The position numbers were made by a program, and so were the translations under genes. Under the pieces are notes generated by a model. It ran no database searches, had not been told where the DNA came from, and was given only the letters and a program-made list of their open reading frames with translations. From NCBI RefSeq assembly GCF_030551755.1, contig NZ_JAUPEC010000001.1:124001-188000 (forward strand): DNA of 64,000 nucleotides, given 5' to 3'. The DNA is from Pseudocolwellia sp. AS88. GTDB lineage: Bacteria; Pseudomonadota; Gammaproteobacteria; Enterobacterales; Alteromonadaceae. Positions within the stretch are counted from its first letter, which is position 1. Each line of letters starts with the position of its first letter. This document shows, in pieces, positions 18,707 to 28,218 of the stretch.

Positions 18707-20101
18707 ATGACGACTAATAATGAAGAATATCTCGCACAAAGACAGTTGAAAAAAGGAGCCGCAGGTTGGATTTTACTTGCTGGTTTGGGTGTCTCATACG
18801 TAATATCTGGCGATTTTGCTGGCTGGAACTTTGGTATAGCTCAAGCTGGGTGGGGCGGTTTTGTTATTGCCGCTGTGCTTATGGGGATTATGTATTTAAC
18901 ACTGGTTCTATCTTTAGCAGAAATGTCGGCGGCTATTCCTGCTGCTGGTGGTGGTTATAGTTTTGCACGACAAGCGATGGGACCGGTTGGGGGTTATCTA
19001 ACAGGTTTAGCTGTATTAATTGAGTACACCCTTGCTCCTGCAGCGATTGTTATTTTTATCGGTTCTGCTGTTAATGAATTATTAGGTATAGATGGCCCCA
19101 TGGTCTATGCCGCTTTCTATATCATTTTTGTAGGTATTCATGTTTTAGGTGTTGGTGAAGCCTTAAAAGTAATGATGGTAATCAGCGCATTAGCTGTGCT
19201 GGCGATTATCACAACAGGTGTCGTGTTATTACAAGATTTCAGTGTAGATAATTTATTTGATATTGCACCGCTTGCTAATGGCACTGAGTTTTTGCCAATG
19301 GGATATTATGGTGTTTGGGCGGCATTACCTTTTGCCATGTGGTTATTCCTTGCTGTTGAAGGTGTGCCATTAGCCGCAGAAGAAGCTAAAGACCCAGCTA
19401 AAGATGTGCCTAAAGGTATTATTGCAGCGATGATCTTCTTATTATTTACAGCTGTTCTCGTTGTTGTACTTGTTGCTGGTGCTGCTGGTGCTCAAGCTAC
19501 CGGTGCCAGTGCTGTACCTTTAGTTGACGCGTTAAATATGACAGGTAACCCTAAGATCGCCACTATGGTGAATGTATTAGGTTTAGCGGGGTTGATCGCT
19601 TCATTCTTTTCTATCATTTATGGTTATAGCCGCTTGGTGTTTGCCTTGTCTCGTGCTGGCTATTTACCGCAAAAATTGTCATTAACAAGTCAACGTAAAG
19701 TACCTGTGCGCGCACTAATTGTGCCTGGTGTTTTGGGATTTTTACTTTCGTTGACAGGTGAAGGAGACTTAATGTTGTCAATGGCTGTAGTAGGTGCGAC
19801 CGTATCTTATGCCATGATGTCGGGTAGTCATATATTACTACGTATTAAGCAGCCAGAAATGAACCGTCCATACAAAACGCCAGGTGGTATTTTTACTTCA
19901 GGCATTTCATTTGTATTGTCGTTAATCGCGTTAACAGGTGTATATGCATATGACGTAAGAGCATTTTACTTTACTTTAATATTGTTTGTTATCGGTATGG
20001 TTTATTATGCTTTGATTGGTCGAAATAATTTAGTAGCGAGCACTGCTGAAGAAGAATTTGCACTGTTATCTCAAGCGGAAAGTGAACTAGCAACGGATTA
20101 A
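18707..20101 (+). CDS. eat: Ethanolamine permease (APC superfamily)
   Basis: The 464-aa protein has about 12 predicted transmembrane helices and the amino acid-polyamine-organocation fold. The N-terminal GWILLAGLGVSYVISGDFAGWNFG, the EMSAAIPAAGGGYSFARQAMGP segment and the AEEAKDPAKDVPKGI loop are typical of the ethanolamine permease group. The start at 18707 follows AGAGGAAG. It is the last gene of the eutB-eutC operon, ended by a strong terminator. Its place beside the lyase genes fixes the substrate assignment more than the sequence alone does. Confidence 0.94.
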   Translation: MTTNNEEYLAQRQLKKGAAGWILLAGLGVSYVISGDFAGWNFGIAQAGWGGFVIAAVLMGIMYLTLVLSLAEMSAAIPAAGGGYSFARQAMGPVGGYLTGLAVLIEYTLAPAAIVIFIGSAVNELLGIDGPMVYAAFYIIFVGIHVLGVGEALKVMMVISALAVLAIITTGVVLLQDFSVDNLFDIAPLANGTEFLPMGYYGVWAALPFAMWLFLAVEGVPLAAEEAKDPAKDVPKGIIAAMIFLLFTAVLVVVLVAGAAGAQATGASAVPLVDALNMTGNPKIATMVNVLGLAGLIASFFSIIYGYSRLVFALSRAGYLPQKLSLTSQRKVPVRALIVPGVLGFLLSLTGEGDLMLSMAVVGATVSYAMMSGSHILLRIKQPEMNRPYKTPGGIFTSGISFVLSLIALTGVYAYDVRAFYFTLILFVIGMVYYALIGRNNLVASTAEEEFALLSQAESELATD

Positions 20102-20132
20102 CAATAACTACAGTTAATTGTTATTAGTCTTT

Positions 20133-20172
20133 CCAGAAACCTATTTTAGTAAGGTAGGTTTCTGGTTTTTTT
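20133..20172 (+). terminator. Terminator of the eutBC-permease operon
   Basis: Perfect 11-bp stem CCAGAAACCTA (20133-20143) / TAGGTTTCTGG (20155-20165) followed by seven T residues. Confidence 0.92.
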
Positions 20173-20267
20173 GATTATTTGTAGGGAAATATAAGGCTTT
20201 TTGATTTTCAAAGTTAATCAATATTTTTACTCTCACTCTAACTACATATATAAATATTCAAATTAAT

Positions 20268-20837
20268 TTATGTGTTCTTTGTTTCCTCAGTGTTTATTTC
20301 AGCATTTTCTTCTTCAAGCTTGGCTGTTATTTTTTGACTGAAGTCGTTTAAACCTTCTTGTACAAAGTCATAAGTTAAATCAATCTCGCTAGCAATTTCA
20401 TCCTCAAGAACCGATAGTTTATCTAATATATCGCGTGCTTCACCAAACCCGGTATCTATACCGCTGCGAATAACACCCATAAATTGGGTAAGTGCTTCAC
20501 TTTCACTCAGATCGCTGTTTTGTTCTTTGTATGCATTAAAGAATGCTGTCGCCCCCGTAATAATACGTTTTGCTGTAGCTTCTGAAGATACATCTAGATT
20601 GTTCTCATAAGCTTTTTCTATTGTGCTTTCTTTGCCTGTAGCTGGCATGTGCTTATTGATTTCTTCTATTGCGGTTCGAAATAAAAGTGACATAACACTC
20701 GGGCCATCTTTTAAGCTTACCTCTAGTTGGGCTTCAACAATTCTCTTATCGCTTTCTTTTTTCATATCAGCAATATTATATGACGGCTTAGTTTGCTCTA
20801 CCGATGCTGTATGATTACTAACGCTTGATATAGCCAT
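20268..20837 (-). CDS. DUF5610 domain-containing protein
   Basis: A 189-aa soluble, acidic, mostly helical protein without signal peptide or membrane segment. The central region (about 75-165: ATAKRIITGATAFFNAYKEQN, GVIRSGIDTGFGEARDILDKL) matches the DUF5610 pattern seen in marine gammaproteobacteria and pseudomonads. The family function is unknown. The first 25 residues are low-complexity, and the C-terminus ends in a Glu-rich stretch. The start at 20837 follows AATGAGGTTCTC. It appears monocistronic, between the ethanolamine operon and a long spacer. Confidence 0.82.
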   Translation of the reverse strand: MAISSVSNHTASVEQTKPSYNIADMKKESDKRIVEAQLEVSLKDGPSVMSLLFRTAIEEINKHMPATGKESTIEKAYENNLDVSSEATAKRIITGATAFFNAYKEQNSDLSESEALTQFMGVIRSGIDTGFGEARDILDKLSVLEDEIASEIDLTYDFVQEGLNDFSQKITAKLEEENAEINTEETKNT

Positions 20838-21419
20838 GAGAACCTCATTTATGATGTATGTTTTATAAACTAGTTTAGTCGTTTATTGTTAGCTGTACAG
20901 TTAAACTCGCTAATCTTTCTTTGCATTGAGTTTGAAGAGGGCTTGTTATAGTAATTTCAGAGGTGTTTTGTCAGCTTTTAGCTGTTCTTTAAATACGTGG
21001 TGCTTTGTAAATAATATAAAACTCTTATTATTTAAAAATGCTGCAACCTTTTTAATCTTTTTATCGTTTTAGACATTAGGTCGCTCCAAAAATAATATAT
21101 TGAAACTATACGTAAGCTTTGTAAAACGTTACTTATCATTATTTTTTGACATGCTTTTTTACACTTGCACTTTGGTACATATAGTTTGAGGTAGACCAAC
21201 TTAGTAAAACGTCTTGGTTTTAAGTGTTTTATCTTGAGTTATAAATAGTTCTATTTACACATAAAACGTAACATTTTTTTTGTATATTTTATGTAATGGT
21301 ATCTATTAATTTTTATTTATAAAGCTACTATATCTTTATGCTTTATAAGCTAAATTTTATTGCTAACTCCGTTGTAGCAATAAATTATTGTTTTGCCATC
21401 TTTTAAGGTTAATCGTTTT
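20838..21419. other. Intergenic region, 582 bp, between DUF5610 gene and RND operon
   Basis: Divergent promoter space, very AT-rich. The only structured item is a 10-bp hairpin at 21356-21384, listed separately. No convincing small open frame or RNA was recognised. Confidence 0.5.
21356..21384. promoter_or_regulatory. 10-bp dyad TTTATTGCTA / TAGCAATAAA in the leader of the RND operon
   Basis: Perfect arms at 21356-21365 and 21375-21384 with a 9-base centre, ending 35 bases before the ATG at 21420. It could be a TetR-type operator or a leader hairpin. No regulator gene is adjacent. Confidence 0.45.
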
Positions 21420-22814
21420 ATGAACTGCACTTTTCGGCACGGTTTTATAATCTTTAGTAGTCTATTTTTGTTTTCATGTGGAAACCTGTCAGAAATCGAT
21501 AAAAAAATAGTAGATGTAACTCCGCCTACAAATTGGCAACAAGCTTCCTCCGCTCTAAAAGTGGAAGATAATTGGTTAGCTCAATTTAACAATAGTCAAC
21601 TTAACATGTTAGTTGAACAAGCATTACAAGCTAATCATCAATTAAAAATACAGGCTTATCAAGTTGATATATCTAAGCAAAATGTGATTGTTTCAGGTAG
21701 TCAATTATGGCCAGAACTTGATTTGTCGGTGCAAAGCAGTCGAATTAAATCAACACAGCCTACAACTTATTCATCTGATAACGAGTTATCTTTAGACTTA
21801 AGTTATGAAGTCGACATTTGGGGCAAGTTATCAGCGGCAGAACGTGAAGACCAGTATAATTACTTAGCGCAAAAAGCTTTGTTTGAACAAGCGAAACAAC
21901 AATTAGTTGTAGATGTAGTAACAAGTTGGTTAGCTGTAATTGAAGCAAATAAGCTTTTAGATTTATATCAAAAGCAAGCTGCCAACTCTCGTGAAAACTT
22001 AATGATAATTGAAGCTGGCTATCAAGCAGGTCTTAATGAAGCGCTTGATGTGTATTTGATACGTAATGAGCTCAATACCGCTTTATCACAAGTTGCATTA
22101 CAAGAAGTTGAGAAAGTTAAGCAAGTAAGAGTATTAGAACGATTAATGGGGAAATACCCAACAGGCACTCTCGATGTTAATGCTCAATTACCTGAAATTA
22201 AAGATGATATTCCTTTAGGGTTACCTTCTGAACTGATTAGTAGAAAACCTCACTTAAAATCTAGCTGGTATCAACTACTTGCTAAAGATGCGGGTTTAGC
22301 TTACGCACATAAACAACGTTTTCCTGGTATTAACTTATCTGCTTCATTAAGTGATTCAGCCGATGATATTGGTGACTTATTGAGTAGCTCTTCCTTAGCT
22401 TGGTCTTTAATTGGTAGTATTTCTGCTCCTATTTTTAATGCTGGAAGATTAGAAGCGAACGAGGAAATAGTACGTGCAGAGCTTAGACAAAGCGAGCAAA
22501 CCTATTTAGATGATTTATATGGTGCATTTAGTGATGTTGAAAATGCGTTATCAGTAGAAAAAAGTCTACGACAACGTTATGAAACAACGTTAGCAGCACA
22601 AGAAAACGCTATGTTAGCGGCAACACTTTCTTTTGAGCAATACCAAAGTGGTTTAGTAACTTACACCACGGTACTTGAAGCTCAAGCTCGATCATTTGAT
22701 GCTCAAGCTAATTTAATTAACATACAAAATCAATTAATTGTGAACCGTATTAACTTACACCTTTCACTGGGTGGTGACTTTACCGCTGTGTCTGCAGAAT
22801 CAAAGGCTGAATAA
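21420..22814 (+). CDS. Outer membrane efflux lipoprotein (TolC/OprM/NodT family)
   Basis: Outer membrane channel of a tripartite RND pump. The N-terminus is a lipoprotein signal (IIFSSLFLFSC; lipobox LFSC with Cys at about residue 20). Two OEP repeats follow (about 60-240 and 265-455), rich in helical Ala/Gln/Leu heptads such as QALQANHQLKIQAYQVD and FDAQANLINIQNQLIVNRINL. An in-frame TTG at 21393 would add nine residues that spoil the signal, so the ATG at 21420 is preferred (TAAGG upstream). It ends two bases before the adaptor gene, and the three genes form one operon. Confidence 0.93.
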   Translation: MNCTFRHGFIIFSSLFLFSCGNLSEIDKKIVDVTPPTNWQQASSALKVEDNWLAQFNNSQLNMLVEQALQANHQLKIQAYQVDISKQNVIVSGSQLWPELDLSVQSSRIKSTQPTTYSSDNELSLDLSYEVDIWGKLSAAEREDQYNYLAQKALFEQAKQQLVVDVVTSWLAVIEANKLLDLYQKQAANSRENLMIIEAGYQAGLNEALDVYLIRNELNTALSQVALQEVEKVKQVRVLERLMGKYPTGTLDVNAQLPEIKDDIPLGLPSELISRKPHLKSSWYQLLAKDAGLAYAHKQRFPGINLSASLSDSADDIGDLLSSSSLAWSLIGSISAPIFNAGRLEANEEIVRAELRQSEQTYLDDLYGAFSDVENALSVEKSLRQRYETTLAAQENAMLAATLSFEQYQSGLVTYTTVLEAQARSFDAQANLINIQNQLIVNRINLHLSLGGDFTAVSAESKAE

Positions 22815-22816
22815 AC

Positions 22817-24100
22817 ATGACAAACAATAAAAAATCTCGAATCAGTAAACTTATAGTACCTCTCTGCGTTGTCGTGATAACTGCTGCTTTGGTTTATTGG
22901 ATTAAAACAAATCCACCAGAAAGTAAACGTAAAGAAGCAAGCAATGCTCCTCAAATGACGGTTGAAGTTAAAAAGCTTATACCGCGCAGCTATCAAGTAA
23001 GCGTTGAAAGTTTTGGTACTGTAGCCCCAAGAACACAAAGTGTTTTATTTTCTCAGGTATCAGGTCAAATTATTAAAGTGAGCCCGCAATTTCGTGATGG
23101 TGGTTTTTTTGATAAAGGTGATGTACTTCTTGAATTAGATGATAGAGATTTTCGATCTGAAGCAAAAACAGCTGAAGCGGCTTTAATTGAAGCTAAACAA
23201 AACTATGCAGAAGAGAAAGCCCGAGGTGAGCAAGCAATAACAGATTGGAAACGCCTAGGTAATGGTAAAGAAGCTTCAGACTTAGTGTTACGTAAACCAC
23301 AACTTGCTGCAGCACAAGCTCAAGTTTTATCTGCAGAAGCACAGTTTGAGAAATCGAATTTAGCATTAGAGCGAACAAAAATTATAGCTCCTTATGCAGG
23401 ACGAATTCTTACAAAGAATGTTGATATTGGACAGGTTGTGTCAAGTACAACAGCGTTAGCTGATATTTACGCTGCAGACTATGTTGAAATTCGTTTACCT
23501 ATAAAAAATAAAGATTTAGCGTTAATGAAGTTACCTGAAGAATACATTAATGATGCAAATGAAGATAAAGCATTAGGTAATGTTGTTATTTCGTCTAACT
23601 TAATTGGCAAGCAAGTTTGGCAAGGTAATATTGTGCGTACTGAAAGTGCTATAGATGAAGACTCTCAGCAACTTTATGTTGTTGCACAAATTGATAAACC
23701 TTATGAAAGTAATAACCAAACTGCTCAAATTAAAATTGGTCAATATGTTACCGCGGCCATAGAAGGTAAAAAAGTTGAAGGTGCACTTGTTGTTCCAAGT
23801 AGCTCAATTTACCAAGGTAGTTATGTTTACATAGTTGAAGAAGGGGTTTTAAAGCGTAAATATATAGAAGTCACTTGGCAAAATGGTATTGAATCTATTA
23901 TTGGTTCAGGACTATCTGCAGGTGATAACTTGGTGATAACTGCCCTTGGACAAATTAACTCTGGAACTCGTGTACTTATTGCTGGTGAGCCAGTAGCACC
24001 TCGCAGTGGCCCTCGAAATGGTAAAGGTAAGAAGGGCGAAGGTAAAAAAGGCCAGGGTAAAAAAGGTGAAGGTAATAATGATAAGGTGAATAACTCATGA
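22817..24100 (+). CDS. RND efflux periplasmic adaptor subunit (membrane fusion protein)
   Basis: A 427-aa HlyD/AcrA-type adaptor. It has an N-terminal uncleaved anchor (about 11-28, LIVPLCVVVITAALVYWI), a barrel-sandwich half starting at VAPRTQSVLFSQVSGQIIKV, a helical hairpin (about 115-185), the second lipoyl half (IIAPYAGRILTKNVDIGQVV), and beta-barrel and membrane-proximal domains. It links the pump to the outer membrane channel. The C-terminal 30 residues are an unusual Gly/Lys/Glu repeat (GKKGEGKKGQGKKGEG) that is not part of the fold. The last four bases overlap the pump gene (ATGA). Confidence 0.94.
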   Translation: MTNNKKSRISKLIVPLCVVVITAALVYWIKTNPPESKRKEASNAPQMTVEVKKLIPRSYQVSVESFGTVAPRTQSVLFSQVSGQIIKVSPQFRDGGFFDKGDVLLELDDRDFRSEAKTAEAALIEAKQNYAEEKARGEQAITDWKRLGNGKEASDLVLRKPQLAAAQAQVLSAEAQFEKSNLALERTKIIAPYAGRILTKNVDIGQVVSSTTALADIYAADYVEIRLPIKNKDLALMKLPEEYINDANEDKALGNVVISSNLIGKQVWQGNIVRTESAIDEDSQQLYVVAQIDKPYESNNQTAQIKIGQYVTAAIEGKKVEGALVVPSSSIYQGSYVYIVEEGVLKRKYIEVTWQNGIESIIGSGLSAGDNLVITALGQINSGTRVLIAGEPVAPRSGPRNGKGKKGEGKKGQGKKGEGNNDKVNNS

Positions 24101-27100
24101 TAGCTTGGTTTGCCAAAAATCATGTGGCAGCAAACTTACTGCTACTTACAATATTATTTGCCGGTTTATACAATTTAAGCATGCGGATCCCTCTAGAGAT
24201 ATTTCCTACTACTGAAGCCGAAACTATCAGTGTTAGTGTTTCTTTGCGTGCAGCGACACCTGAAGACGTAGAGCAGGGGATTTCTATTCGTATTGAAGAA
24301 GCGATACAAGATTTAGAAGGTATTAAAGAGATCCGCAGTAACTCATCAGAAGGCAGTGCATCTGTTACTATCGAAGTTGATAGTGGTTATGAACCTCGTG
24401 AAATACTTTCTGATATTAAAAGCCGTGTTGATGCGATTAATACATTTCCAGCTGATGCTGAAAAACCGATTGTTGCTTTAGCTACACGTAAAAGAGATGT
24501 TATTGCTGTTACAGTTACCAGTATTTACGGTGAAAAGGAAACTCGTGAATATGGGGAAAAAGTAAGAGACGACTTATTAAAAATACCAACCATTACCCAG
24601 CTTGAATTGGCTGGCGTACGTGATTACGAAATAGCGATAGAAATATCTCAAGATACTTTGCGACAATATGATTTAACCATTAATGAAATATCGTCTGCTG
24701 TTGCTAATTCCAGTATAGATGTATCTGCTGGTAATTTAAGAACTGAAGGTGGAGATATTTTATTACGTTCTAAAGGGCAGGCTTATCGTAAAGATGCTTT
24801 TGATGAGATCGTAGTAAAAAGTAACCCTGACGGTTCAATAATTCTTTTAGGTGACATTGCTACAGTCACCGATGGTTTTGAAGAAACGCCGGTTAGAGCT
24901 CGATTTAATGGCGAGCAAGCCGTATTTATTGATGTATATAGAATTGGGCAACAAAGTGCTATTGAAGTAGCTGATGCGGTTAAAAACTATATTGATGAAC
25001 AACAAGAACTTTTACCTGAGGGTTTTGCGTTAAGTTATTGGGATGATGATTCTCAAATTGTTAAAAACCGTATTTCAACTCTTGCTTCAAGTGCTTTTCA
25101 AGGCAGTATTTTAGTACTGGCTTTACTCTCTTTATTTTTAAGACCATCCATTGCTTTTTGGGTGTTTATTGGTATCCCAATTTCATTTATGGGTGCCTTT
25201 ATAATGATGCCGTTTTTTGGTGTTACTTTAAACGTTGTCAGTATTTTTGCTTTTATTTTAGTGCTAGGGATAGTGGTGGATGACGCCATAGTTACGGGGG
25301 AGAATATTTACTCCCATTTAAAAACTGCTAAGTCTGGTGAAGAAGCTGCTATTAAAGGTACTCAAGAGGTATCTGTTCCTGTAACTTTTGGTATTTTAAC
25401 AACCGTTGCGGCATTTTTACCTTTGTATTTTATTGAAGGTGATCGTAGTGCATTATTTACTCAGATACCTGTTATTGTTATTCCCGTTTTATTGTTTTCA
25501 TTAATAGAATCGAAGTTTGTTTTACCTTCACATCTTAAGCGATTAAAACTACGTTCTGAGAAAACTAAAAGATCCAAGTTTGGAGAATTCCAACAACGTT
25601 TTGCTGATGGTTTTGAAGCTATTATACTTCGTTATTATCAACCGATATTAAGAGTAGCGATTAGAAATAAAGCCACAACTGTTCTTGGTTTTACTGCGGT
25701 TTTCTTAATTATTCTTACATTAGTTGTTAGTGGTTGGACTAAATTTATTTTCTTCCCAAGAGTTCCTGGCGAAACAATCAGTGCAACAGTTGTATTACCT
25801 GCTGGAACACCGTTTGAATTAACCAATCAACACATCATGAAAATGGCAGAAAAAGCGGAAGAACTTCAAGCTAAATACATAGAACCTTCAACTGATAAAA
25901 GCGTAGTGCTAAATATTCTCGCTTCTACAGGTGGTCGTGGTGGTACGTCAAATGTAGGTAGTGTTCGTTTTGAAATTACACCACCAGAATCTCGTGAGTT
26001 ATTAATTGGTGCAAGCGATTTAGCGAAAGAATGGCGTAGTTTAATTGGTGCAATACCTGGTGCTGAAAGTGTGACTTTCAGAGCGGAAAGAGGACGAGTA
26101 TCAGATCCTATTGACGTGCAATTATCAGGTACTTCATTAGAAACGTTAAATGCCGTAGCAGAAAAAGTTAAAGGACGTTTAGCAACCTACCCAACTGTGT
26201 TTGATATTGCTGATAGTTTATCAAATGGTAAGCAAGAAATTGGTATTGAATTAACTGAACAAGGTAAAGCATTAGGCTTGACCCGAAACTCTGTTGCTAG
26301 TGAGGTTAGACGCTCGTTTTTTGGCTCTGAAGCACAACGTATTCAGCGTGGTCGAGATGATGTGAGAGTGATGGTGCGTTTACCACTAGAAGAGCGACGC
26401 ACTATGGCTGATCTTGAGAGTATTCTTATTTCAACACCAAGTGGTGGAACCGTTCCGCTTTCTCATGTTGCTAGATTAATTCCAGGGACAAGTCCTTCTA
26501 CAATAACTCGAATTAACTTATATCGTACCGTTAACATTACTGCGGATATTGAGAAAGAAAATACCAATATGACGATATTGCAAGCTGATTTGACTGAGTA
26601 CTTAGATGAGCTGTTACTTCAGTATCCTGGAATTAATTACACATTAGAAGGTGAAGCAAAAGAACAGAGTGAATCGTTTAATTCGTTATTTATTGGTTTG
26701 TTGTTCGTGTTCTTTATTATTTATGCGCTATTAGCCATTCCATTTAAGTCTTATATACAGCCTATTATTGTGATGAGTATTATACCTTTTGGCATGATAG
26801 GCGCTGTTATTGGGCATTGGATTGTTGGTATGGATTTAACGATCACTAGTGTATTAGGTATGCTGGCATTGATAGGTGTTGTTGTTAATGACTCATTAGT
26901 TTTAGTCGATTTTATCAATAAAAAACGTCTTGAAGGTATTGCAACTATGGATGCTGTATTAACGGCAGGTGCTGCGCGATTTAGACCGGTAATATTAACT
27001 AGTTTAACAACCTTTATTGGTTTAATACCTTTATTGTTTGATGAGTCTACTCAAGCACAATACTTGATTCCTATGGCGGTTTCATTAGGCTTTGGTATTT

Positions 27101-27231
27101 TATTCGCTACTTTTATTACATTAATTTTAGTACCGGTAAATTACTTAATTGTGGAACATATAAAAGCTTTATTTAGTGGTAATAAAGAAGGCTTATATTT
27201 GAGTGATAATTCGGTTAAAGCTGCTGAATAA
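24097..27231 (+). CDS. RND family efflux pump, inner membrane permease
   Basis: A 1044-aa AcrB/HAE1-like transporter with 12 predicted transmembrane helices and two large periplasmic loops. The proton-relay acidic pair is present in TM4 (LGIVVDDAIVTGENI). The N-terminus (MIAWFAKNHVAANLLLLTILFAGL) and the VTFGILTTVAAFLPLYF and FINKKRLEG regions fit the HAE1-like branch rather than the heavy-metal one. The start overlaps the adaptor stop, giving translational coupling. Substrate is not predictable from sequence. The operon has no adjacent regulator. Confidence 0.95.
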   Translation: MIAWFAKNHVAANLLLLTILFAGLYNLSMRIPLEIFPTTEAETISVSVSLRAATPEDVEQGISIRIEEAIQDLEGIKEIRSNSSEGSASVTIEVDSGYEPREILSDIKSRVDAINTFPADAEKPIVALATRKRDVIAVTVTSIYGEKETREYGEKVRDDLLKIPTITQLELAGVRDYEIAIEISQDTLRQYDLTINEISSAVANSSIDVSAGNLRTEGGDILLRSKGQAYRKDAFDEIVVKSNPDGSIILLGDIATVTDGFEETPVRARFNGEQAVFIDVYRIGQQSAIEVADAVKNYIDEQQELLPEGFALSYWDDDSQIVKNRISTLASSAFQGSILVLALLSLFLRPSIAFWVFIGIPISFMGAFIMMPFFGVTLNVVSIFAFILVLGIVVDDAIVTGENIYSHLKTAKSGEEAAIKGTQEVSVPVTFGILTTVAAFLPLYFIEGDRSALFTQIPVIVIPVLLFSLIESKFVLPSHLKRLKLRSEKTKRSKFGEFQQRFADGFEAIILRYYQPILRVAIRNKATTVLGFTAVFLIILTLVVSGWTKFIFFPRVPGETISATVVLPAGTPFELTNQHIMKMAEKAEELQAKYIEPSTDKSVVLNILASTGGRGGTSNVGSVRFEITPPESRELLIGASDLAKEWRSLIGAIPGAESVTFRAERGRVSDPIDVQLSGTSLETLNAVAEKVKGRLATYPTVFDIADSLSNGKQEIGIELTEQGKALGLTRNSVASEVRRSFFGSEAQRIQRGRDDVRVMVRLPLEERRTMADLESILISTPSGGTVPLSHVARLIPGTSPSTITRINLYRTVNITADIEKENTNMTILQADLTEYLDELLLQYPGINYTLEGEAKEQSESFNSLFIGLLFVFFIIYALLAIPFKSYIQPIIVMSIIPFGMIGAVIGHWIVGMDLTITSVLGMLALIGVVVNDSLVLVDFINKKRLEGIATMDAVLTAGAARFRPVILTSLTTFIGLIPLLFDESTQAQYLIPMAVSLGFGILFATFITLILVPVNYLIVEHIKALFSGNKEGLYLSDNSVKAAE

Positions 27232-27243
27232 TATATGTAATAA

Positions 27244-27274
27244 ATTGCACTTATTAATTTTTAATAAGTGCAAT
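27244..27274. terminator. Hairpin after the RND operon
   Basis: Stem ATTGCACTTATTAA (27244-27257) / TTAATAAGTGCAAT (27261-27274) with a three-base loop. The downstream tail AAATCTAATG is not a U-run, so it may be a transcript-end or stabilising hairpin. Confidence 0.5.
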
Positions 27275-27442
27275 AAATCTAATGTAATCATTTTATGTTT
27301 AATTTAGACATAATACTTAACCTGAACTTGGGATAAGCGATTATGCCTAACATTGTTATTTAACCTCCTACCTTAGTTGCCTATTTAGTTCGAGATGATT
27401 TTAAGATTAACTATCGTGTCCTAGAAGAAAGTAAGGAATGAT

Positions 27443-27571
27443 ATGTTTAAGTCATCTCAATTTTTGAAGGCTTCTTTTAAGGCTTTAGAGGTTAACGTTG
27501 AGGTGGGTAGAATGTTTTATTTTACAAGCTTTAGAAGTAAACGCTATCTAAAGCTTGCTCTGGTATATTAG
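27443..27571 (+). CDS. Possible small ORF, 42 codons, unknown
   Basis: The ATG at 27443 has AAGGA six bases upstream and opens a basic 42-codon frame (MFKSSQFLKASFKALEV..., ending KLALVY). No family was recognised. The last third overlaps a perfect 11-bp hairpin (27525-27557) that probably ends the convergent VF530 gene, which argues against coding. Listed because the ribosome binding site is good and the spacer is otherwise empty. Confidence 0.2.
   Translation: MFKSSQFLKASFKALEVNVEVGRMFYFTSFRSKRYLKLALVY
27525..27557 (-). terminator. Hairpin downstream of the VF530 gene
   Basis: Perfect arms CAAGCTTTAGA (27525-27535) / TCTAAAGCTTG (27547-27557). On the minus strand the tail reads TAAAATAAAA, a weak U-tract. 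Confidence 0.5.
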
Positions 27572-27576
27572 TTAAC

Positions 27577-27984
27577 TTAACTATTTCCCCAAGGGTTAGC
27601 TTTACCTGCAGCTCTTTCTCGTGTTTTTATTGCTTTCTTTGCTCTTAACCTTTCAGCATCTTCAAAACTCAAGTCTGCAGGCTCTTTAGGACTTTGATCG
27701 GCAGGTACAATACGTGCACGTGGTAGCAATAAAAATTGCTCATCATCAGCTTTAGGAAGACCTTTATATTGATACAAATAAAAGGCTTCTACTTTTTCAC
27801 GAGCCCAATCTGTTTTTTTCAGGAATTTAATACTTGAAGCAATACTAGGGTTCTTTCTGAAGCAATTAATGTTTAAATAAGCATCAAGCAATTCAAAACC
27901 ATATTGATCTACTATTTCATTTAATAAGGTTTCTAGTTTTAGGCCGTGAAGAGGGTTGTTATGATATGGGTTTTCGGTAGTCAT
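27577..27984 (-). CDS. VF530 family DNA-binding protein (DUF2132)
   Basis: A 135-aa protein whose N-terminal 75 residues ([33 protein letters not shown]...[21 protein letters not shown]) match the VF530 fold, a small helical DNA-binding-like domain first seen in Vibrio. The C-terminal 60 residues are charged and probably flexible ([21 protein letters not shown]). The ATG at 27984 is chosen because AAAAAGG sits six bases upstream; a GTG at 28002 would add six residues without a binding site. The cellular role is unknown. Confidence 0.88.
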   Translation of the reverse strand: MTTENPYHNNPLHGLKLETLLNEIVDQYGFELLDAYLNINCFRKNPSIASSIKFLKKTDWAREKVEAFYLYQYKGLPKADDEQFLLLPRARIVPADQSPKEPADLSFEDAERLRAKKAIKTRERAAGKANPWGNS

Positions 27985-28218
27985 GTTTGGCCTTTTTGTC
28001 ACTTGTGTGAATTAATATGTTGATATGATGTCTATTATAAATTTCCTTCGAGTGTTTAGATAGTTTTATTACATAGTCCTCATTTTTTTGGGGTAATAAT
28101 TAGATCTAATATACTTATCTTAGGTTTTTATATTTTATCCACTTTTTATAGTCTATTAGCTCTACCATTTAAAATAACGTCTATTTTGATTTATAGTGTT
28201 ATTTTAGAAATGTTTATT

